Shown piece by piece: positions 31,005 to 35,148 of a stretch of 35,148 nucleotides of DNA. Origin of the DNA: Alphaproteobacteria bacterium (GTDB lineage: Bacteria; Pseudomonadota; Alphaproteobacteria; Micropepsales; Micropepsaceae); the NCBI GenBank assembly GCA_025361185.1, contig JANYAR010000062.1, positions 1 through 35,148 of the forward strand. The letters are read 5' to 3'. Within the stretch, counting starts at the first letter, position 1. The number at the start of each line of letters is the position of its first letter. The notes under the pieces were generated by a model, which was not told where the DNA came from, did not search any database, and saw only the letters and a program-made list of their open reading frames with translations. The position numbers and the translations under genes were made by a program.

Positions 31005-31414
31005 AACGAAGGCAGGCCTTGGCCATCCTGCCGATCCTGTTCTTGTATGGCGCTCCGGCGAGGGCGGCATTCGACGTCGCCTTGCCTTATCCCACCGAGG
31101 TTGCGCTGTCGGAAGAAGGCGAAAAAGGATTTGTGTTTCGGCGCTTTCCGGGCGGCCAACGGTTATACACCTATGATCTGGATCGCGCCGGCCGGTCTTA
31201 TTGCAACGAAGGTTGTGAAGGCGCTCGCCCACCCGTGATCGCCCCGGCTGCCGCCAAGTCGATGGGGGAGTGGAGCGTTATCCGCCGCTATGATGATCGT
31301 CTGCAGTGGGTCTATCGCGGCCATCCGGTCTATAGCTTGTTCCATGACGCGCCCGGCGATCCCCATGGCGATGGCGAAGGCGGCGTGTGGCACATTCTTC
31401 CCTATGAGAAATAG
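31001..31414 (+). CDS. COG4315-type secreted protein (PF03640-like repeats)
   Basis: A 137-residue protein with a signal peptide (MKRRQALAILPILFLYGAPARA) and two repeats of the secreted-repeat family: RLYTYDLDRAGRSYCNEGCEGARPPVIAP and DDRLQWVYRGHPVYSLFHDAPGDPHGDGEGGVWHILP. The SYCNEGC pair and the GVWHI ending are family hallmarks. Many relatives are lipoproteins, but no lipobox Cys is seen here, so it should be soluble in the periplasm. The function is unknown; relatives often neighbour cytochromes or copper proteins. It overlaps A2 by 4 bases (ATGA), so translation is coupled. Its first codons were copied into the duplication scar at 29381. Confidence 0.88.
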   Translation: MKRRQALAILPILFLYGAPARAAFDVALPYPTEVALSEEGEKGFVFRRFPGGQRLYTYDLDRAGRSYCNEGCEGARPPVIAPAAAKSMGEWSVIRRYDDRLQWVYRGHPVYSLFHDAPGDPHGDGEGGVWHILPYEK

Positions 31415-31438
31415 ACGTCCGTTCGAGATCGGCTAACG

Positions 31439-32125
31439 ATGTCAAAAGTGCTTCTGATTGATGACGACGCCGCGCTCACAGGAATGTTGACGGAATTTCT
31501 CAGAGGTGAGGGCTTCGAAACCGTGGCGGCATTCAACGGCACGGAGGGAGCGCTCGCCGCTTTGGACCCAAGCCTGGACGCGGTCATCCTGGATGTGATG
31601 ATGCCCGACATAAGTGGCAGCGAAACATTGCAGCGCATTAGGTCAAAGAGTTCGGTGCCGGTCATCATGCTCACCGCCAAGGGTGCTGACGACGAGCGCG
31701 CGGCCGGCCTGGAGATGGGCGCCGACGACTATATCGCAAAGCCGTATTACGCGCGAGAGCTGCTGGCGCGGCTCAAGGCCGTCTTACGCCGGCAACCGGC
31801 CGGAAGCTCGCAGTCTCCCCAGCATTTTGCGGCCGGCAAGCTTCGCCTTGTACCGGCGAAACGCGAGGTCACTTTCGATGGCAAGGAGCTCGAACTCACC
31901 ACATGCGAATTCAACCTGTTGGAAACGTTGCTGCGCAGCCGGGACACGGTAGCAACCAAAGACGAACTGTCTTTGAATGTATTGGGCCGCAGGCGTGAAC
32001 AATATGATCGCAGCGTGGATGTTCATGTCAGCAATTTGCGCAAGAAATTGTATGTCATTTCTAACAAGACCCTGGTCATAGAGACGGTGCGTGCGGTTGG
32101 TTATCGCCTGAAGGTGGCGGTATGA
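31439..32125 (+). CDS. OmpR/CpxR-like response regulator
   Basis: A 228-residue response regulator. The receiver domain (1-120) has the acidic pocket (LIDDD, residues 7-10), the phospho-acceptor Asp52 in VILDVMMPD, Thr79 in MLTA, and Lys101 in YIAKPY. The DNA-binding winged helix (about 130-228) has LTTCEFNLLETLLRS, DRSVDVHVSNLRKKL and ETVRAVGYRL, typical of OmpR/PhoB. It starts 24 bases after the COG4315 gene and overlaps the kinase by 4 bases. OmpR-family proteins bind direct repeats at about 11-bp spacing; such a site lies at 22318-22337 upstream of the block, so self-operon control is a fair inference. Confidence 0.95.
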   Translation: MSKVLLIDDDAALTGMLTEFLRGEGFETVAAFNGTEGALAALDPSLDAVILDVMMPDISGSETLQRIRSKSSVPVIMLTAKGADDERAAGLEMGADDYIAKPYYARELLARLKAVLRRQPAGSSQSPQHFAAGKLRLVPAKREVTFDGKELELTTCEFNLLETLLRSRDTVATKDELSLNVLGRRREQYDRSVDVHVSNLRKKLYVISNKTLVIETVRAVGYRLKVAV

Positions 32126-33474
32126 GGCGCCCGCTGTTCCTGAAGATATTCCTCGGCGTGTGCCTGAGCTTCTTTTTTGTGACGATCTTTGTCTGGCTTA
32201 TCGATTCGATCCTGCAGGAAAATCCCAGCCGGAGCGCGGAAAGAGCGGCTGGCGTAGGACTGGCGGGGGCGACCTCCGCAATACGGCTGGGGGGGGAGCG
32301 TGCTTTGCGGGATCAACTCGCAAATTGGCCAGCCTTTGAACGCGCCCATTTTACCTACCAGCGCATCGATGCGGGTGCCGCCCCCGAACAGGATCCTTTC
32401 AACCGCTTGTTCTCGACGACCGCGATTGATCCGGAAGGACACCGTTATGCGGTCACCTATCGGGTGAGCCGCTTCGACGGCGCCTTACCCCCGCCCTTGG
32501 CGTTTGATATGGGCCCCCGGATACTGTCGGCTGCCTTCATTGGAATTCTGGGGTTCAGCGCCGCACTGGCCTTCTACCTGATAGTTCCCATCACCAGGAT
32601 AAGAGCAGCATTCGGTCAATTGGCAGCCGGCGACCTCAAGGTCAGGCTGGGCCCCAACTGGATGCGACGCCACGACGAAATTGCCGACATGGCGTCGGAT
32701 TTCAACAAGATGGCTGCGCGCCTGGAAGAGCTTGTCACGTCTCGCGACCGGCTTCTTGCAGACATCTCTCACGAATTGCGCTCCCCTTTGTCACGCCTTT
32801 ATTTGGCTATCGCACTGGCCCGTCAATCGCCGGAAAAAATGCTGCAATCCTTTGAAAGAATAGGCCGGGAGGCGGATAAACTGGACGAAATGGTGGGGGA
32901 GCTTCTTGCTCTTTCGAGGCTTGAAAGTGGAATCACCACGTCCAACGAGTATTTCTTTCTCTCTGAAATCGCCGAGATCGTTGCCGAGGATGCCCGGTTT
33001 GAAGCGCAGGAGAAAGGCACAATCATTGATCTTGTCGCCAATGGGAAGGGGCGCAGCAGTGAGGCACTCGTGGTGGGAAGCGGAAAGCTTATCAGCCGCG
33101 CCATTGAGAACATTGTGCGCAATGCGCTGCGTTTCTCGCGTCGGGGAGATGCCATAAAGCTCGAGATGGATTCGAACGCCGCGGGTACGACTCTCACCAT
33201 CACGGATGAGGGGCCCGGCGTAAAAGCCGAACAACTGGCTTCGTTGTTCGAACCGTTTGTTCAGGCCGACGCGACGAGCGGTCAAGGGTACGGCCTTGGT
33301 CTGTCCATTGCCAAGCGGGCCATCATCGCCCACGGGGGAACCATTAAAGCGGCCAATGGTGCCGAGGGCGGATTGATTATCACGGTGTGGCTGCCCACCG
33401 CTCCCGATGCTCCAGAAGACAGTGAGCATAGTCGCTCCGTCTGGGATCGCTCGGTTTCACCCTTGCCGACATGA
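32122..33474 (+). CDS. CpxA-like sensor histidine kinase
   Basis: A 450-residue membrane kinase. Transmembrane segments are at about 8-28 and 134-155, enclosing a ~105-residue periplasmic sensor; HAMP follows (VPITRIRAAFGQLAAGDL), then the dimerisation/phospho-acceptor helix with His217 in ISHELRSPLSRL, the N box (ENIVRNALRFS), G1 (DEGPGV), F box (FEPFVQ) and G2 (GYGLGLSIAKR). All ATP-binding boxes are intact. It is coupled to the response regulator (ATGA overlap). The periplasmic sensor could monitor the state of the cytochromes, cupredoxin or A proteins encoded upstream, which is inference. The last ~20 residues after the HATPase domain are unlikely to be structured. Confidence 0.95.
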   Translation: MRRPLFLKIFLGVCLSFFFVTIFVWLIDSILQENPSRSAERAAGVGLAGATSAIRLGGERALRDQLANWPAFERAHFTYQRIDAGAAPEQDPFNRLFSTTAIDPEGHRYAVTYRVSRFDGALPPPLAFDMGPRILSAAFIGILGFSAALAFYLIVPITRIRAAFGQLAAGDLKVRLGPNWMRRHDEIADMASDFNKMAARLEELVTSRDRLLADISHELRSPLSRLYLAIALARQSPEKMLQSFERIGREADKLDEMVGELLALSRLESGITTSNEYFFLSEIAEIVAEDARFEAQEKGTIIDLVANGKGRSSEALVVGSGKLISRAIENIVRNALRFSRRGDAIKLEMDSNAAGTTLTITDEGPGVKAEQLASLFEPFVQADATSGQGYGLGLSIAKRAIIAHGGTIKAANGAEGGLIITVWLPTAPDAPEDSEHSRSVWDRSVSPLPT

Positions 33475-33545
33475 GTGGTTCTAGGCGACTTTAGACATCT
33501 GCTCCTGGCAGTGCGGATGGCCGCCGCCCGCCCGCGAACCCCGTT

Positions 33546-34847
33546 TCAGTGCCTGGGTTTGCGCACCGCGATAAAGGAAATCTGCTCGCCTGTCGCAGTC
33601 TTCTTGTCGAAGCTGTTCTGCAAGCTGGTGCGTGCCGGGAAGGCGCCCTTGAAGAACGTGCCATAGAGCGCCTGCACCCGGTCCGCGTCCTTGATATCGC
33701 GGACATAGACAATGGCCGAAACCACATCGGAGAAATCCATGTCCGCTTCCTGCAGGTCATCCAGCAGATTGCGCATGGTCTGGCGCAGCTGCAGCTCGAC
33801 ATCCTGGGTCACGATTCCTTGGTCGGGGATGAACCCGCTCTTGCCGGACATGTAATAGGTGTCACGATAGAGAATGCCGGGGCTGGCGGTGGGGCTGGGC
33901 GGCATGTTCTTGGGCCGGATGGACTTGCGCATGGAAAGATCGGCGCCTGCAATGACGGTGAAGACGATGCGCGCGCCCGCGGGCAACGCGGCCACCTCGA
34001 TCGTGCCGCGACCCGGCGTGTTGCCGAACTCGAACGTGCTCGCATAGATCTTGTTCATCACCGCCGTTTGCGGTGCCTGCTCCTGGCCGTTGTGGGCTAT
34101 GATGCCCGAAGCGGGCAGCGCCACGGCTTCCGGCTTCGGGCTGGCCATGTAGGGATTGGTCCACAGCACATTGGCCATGGTCATGCCCGCCGCCTTCAGA
34201 ACGGCGCCGACATTGTCCAGGCTCTGTTTCACTTCGTCGGCATAGCTGGCCGGCAGCTTGCCGGTCAGGGGATCAGCGCCGCTCTGGGCCGAGACATACA
34301 GAACATCATCCACCTGAATGCCGGCGGGGTCCCGGCCATGCGGCCATCCCACCGGGGTGATGACCTGGCGCTTGGCGCCGCTGGCCACGGCGATGGCATT
34401 GATCTGAACTTTTTCGCCGCCGGGCAGGCTTGCTACGATCAGCACGGTGCGCGCCGGAGGATTGGCGCCGATGGCCTTCCAGTAGACATCGTTCATGGCC
34501 GCGATGTCCTGCGCATTGGTCACATAGACCTGCACCCAGACCAGGTTGCCCATGTCCATGCCCGATGCCTGCAGGACCTCGCGCGCATGGGCGAGGGACT
34601 GCTTCACTTCCTGCGGGAAGGACGCCGGCAGGCTGCCATCGCTGCCCCGGCCGTCCTGGGCGGAAAGATACAGCGTATTGCCCGCCAATAGACCATCGCT
34701 GGATACCGCGCCCGCGCTCCGGCCCTCGACCTTTATGATCTTGGTGGTGCCGCCTTGTGGCTGCGCCTGTACAGGCCATGCGGCGCACAGCGTTGCCAGC
34801 AATAGGGTCAGGATTCTTGTGGCGCGGGTTAGGGTCGTGGAGCTCAT
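33546..34847 (-). CDS. Exported protein with three Rid (YjgF/YER057c/UK114) domains
   Basis: A 433-residue protein with a signal peptide (ATRILTLLLATLCAAWPVQAQ) and three Rid-like domains in a row: domain 1 with LYLSAQDGRG, NLVWVQVYVTNAQD and NPPARTVLIVASLP; domain 2 with LYVSAQSGADP, GAVLKAAGMTMANVLWT and PGRGTIEVAALP; domain 3 with YYMSGKSGF, MDFSDVVSAIVYVRDI and FPARTSLQNS. Each keeps the Arg of the RidA substrate pocket, but the RidA catalytic Glu position is Asn, Thr or similar, so ordinary 2-aminoacrylate deaminase activity is unlikely. Rid proteins are normally cytoplasmic trimers; this may be a covalent, exported trimer. GAGGA six bases ahead supports ATG 34847. It is convergent with the kinase gene. 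Confidence 0.88.
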   Translation of the reverse strand: MSSTTLTRATRILTLLLATLCAAWPVQAQPQGGTTKIIKVEGRSAGAVSSDGLLAGNTLYLSAQDGRGSDGSLPASFPQEVKQSLAHAREVLQASGMDMGNLVWVQVYVTNAQDIAAMNDVYWKAIGANPPARTVLIVASLPGGEKVQINAIAVASGAKRQVITPVGWPHGRDPAGIQVDDVLYVSAQSGADPLTGKLPASYADEVKQSLDNVGAVLKAAGMTMANVLWTNPYMASPKPEAVALPASGIIAHNGQEQAPQTAVMNKIYASTFEFGNTPGRGTIEVAALPAGARIVFTVIAGADLSMRKSIRPKNMPPSPTASPGILYRDTYYMSGKSGFIPDQGIVTQDVELQLRQTMRNLLDDLQEADMDFSDVVSAIVYVRDIKDADRVQALYGTFFKGAFPARTSLQNSFDKKTATGEQISFIAVRKPRH

Positions 34848-34936
34848 TTGCATTCCTCGGCGGCTAAGGCGCACAGCATCGGACGACAGGCGCCGCGTTG
34901 TCCAGCCGGCCGACCATTTCCAGGCGTATCCCGGCC

Positions 34937-34968
34937 AAAGAAAAAGGGCCCCCGTTTTGCGGGGGCCC
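34937..34968 (-). terminator. Strong Rho-independent terminator of the right-hand TonB receptor
   Basis: GGGCCCCCG (34946-34954) pairs perfectly with CGGGGGCCC (34960-34968) around a 5-base loop. On the minus strand the stem is followed by a T-run (the A-run at 34937-34945 on plus), 20 bases past the receptor stop codon. Confidence 0.92.
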
Positions 34969-34988
34969 CTGTTCTTGGTCGCTTCAGA

Positions 34989-35148
34989 CTACTGATTGAA
35001 GCGGACGCCGACACGGAACATGCGGCCGATCACATCGTAAAGGACCTGATTGTTGTCCTGCGAGCCGATATCCGGCGGCCTTGTGTTCGCGATATTATCG
35101 ATCTTCGTATAGAACTGGGTCCGTTCACTGTAATTCCAGTTCAACCCG
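34989..35148 (-). CDS. TonB-dependent receptor, C-terminal end (truncated by window edge)
   Basis: The minus strand from 35147 down encodes GLNWNYSERTQFYTKIDN, then GSQDNNQVLYDVIGRMFRVGVRFNQ and a TAG stop at 34991-34989. The ending (DVIGRMFRVGVRF plus a short tail) is typical of a receptor's last barrel strands. Only about 52 residues are visible. A strong terminator follows, and the triple Rid gene is next in the same direction but is separated by that terminator. Confidence 0.8.
   Translation of the reverse strand, partial: GLNWNYSERTQFYTKIDNIANTRPPDIGSQDNNQVLYDVIGRMFRVGVRFNQ

Noticed and set aside
29814..31232. A 472-codon minus-strand frame over A2
   Set aside because: It is antisense to A2 and a similar frame lies antisense to A1, as expected when a duplicated coding gene has a codon bias that keeps the antisense frame open.
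1..35148. Mobile element, prophage, CRISPR or RNA gene
   Set aside because: No transposase, integrase, terminal inverted repeats, regularly spaced repeats, tRNA cloverleaf or rRNA sequence was recognised on either strand; the only large repeat is the A1/A2 duplication.

Overview
The window is G+C-rich bacterial DNA, most likely from an alphaproteobacterium in a group rich in TonB receptors and exported enzymes (Caulobacterales, Sphingomonadales or Micropepsales-like). That placement is inferred from gene style: TonB-dependent receptors, isoquinoline-oxidoreductase-type Mo enzymes, a CC0125/CC1285-like exported protein and a CpxR/CpxA-like pair. No rRNA, tRNA, transposase, integrase, phage gene or CRISPR array was seen. 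The two window ends cut through the 3' parts of two TonB-dependent receptor genes that point inward.

Region 1 (1-6.4 kb, + strand) holds a TonB receptor C-terminus with its terminator, an SDR dehydrogenase, an IclR regulator, a Tat-exported DapA/NAL-fold protein, an exported beta-propeller and a small exported cytochrome c fused to a helix-hairpin-helix. Region 2 (6.4-14 kb) holds a second IclR regulator divergent from an exported SGNH hydrolase, an exported cupin, an exported metal-dependent amidohydrolase, and the two subunits of an isoquinoline/aldehyde-type molybdenum oxidoreductase. These look like catabolic or scavenging genes whose substrates cannot be read from sequence.

Region 3 (14-22 kb) holds an unusual three-part protein (cold-shock domain, ArsC-like fold without its catalytic cysteine, histone-H1-like tail), a TPR/2OG-Fe(II) oxygenase, a DsbA-like protein lacking its second active-site cysteine and translationally coupled to an NHL-propeller gene, two exported metallo-beta-lactamase-fold proteins and an exported bicupin.

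Region 4 (22.1-33.5 kb) is the most interesting part: eleven co-directional genes, often tightly spaced or overlapping. In order they are a PSD/PSCyt multidomain cytochrome (DUF1592/DUF1588 type), its usual DUF1552 partner, a cytochrome c', a cytochrome b561, a small exported protein, a pseudoazurin-like cupredoxin, two tandem copies (A1, A2) of an exported ~510-residue protein I do not recognise, a COG4315 secreted protein, and an OmpR-family response regulator with its histidine kinase. The A1/A2 duplication left a visible scar: an 18-codon chimeric reading frame made from the start of the COG4315 gene and the end of the cupredoxin gene. Upstream of the block lie 11-bp-phased direct repeats typical of OmpR-family binding sites. 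The whole looks like a periplasmic/inner-membrane redox system with its own two-component control; its substrate is unknown.

Region 5 (33.5-35.1 kb, - strand) holds an exported protein made of three Rid (YjgF) domains, a strong terminator and the C-terminus of the second TonB receptor.
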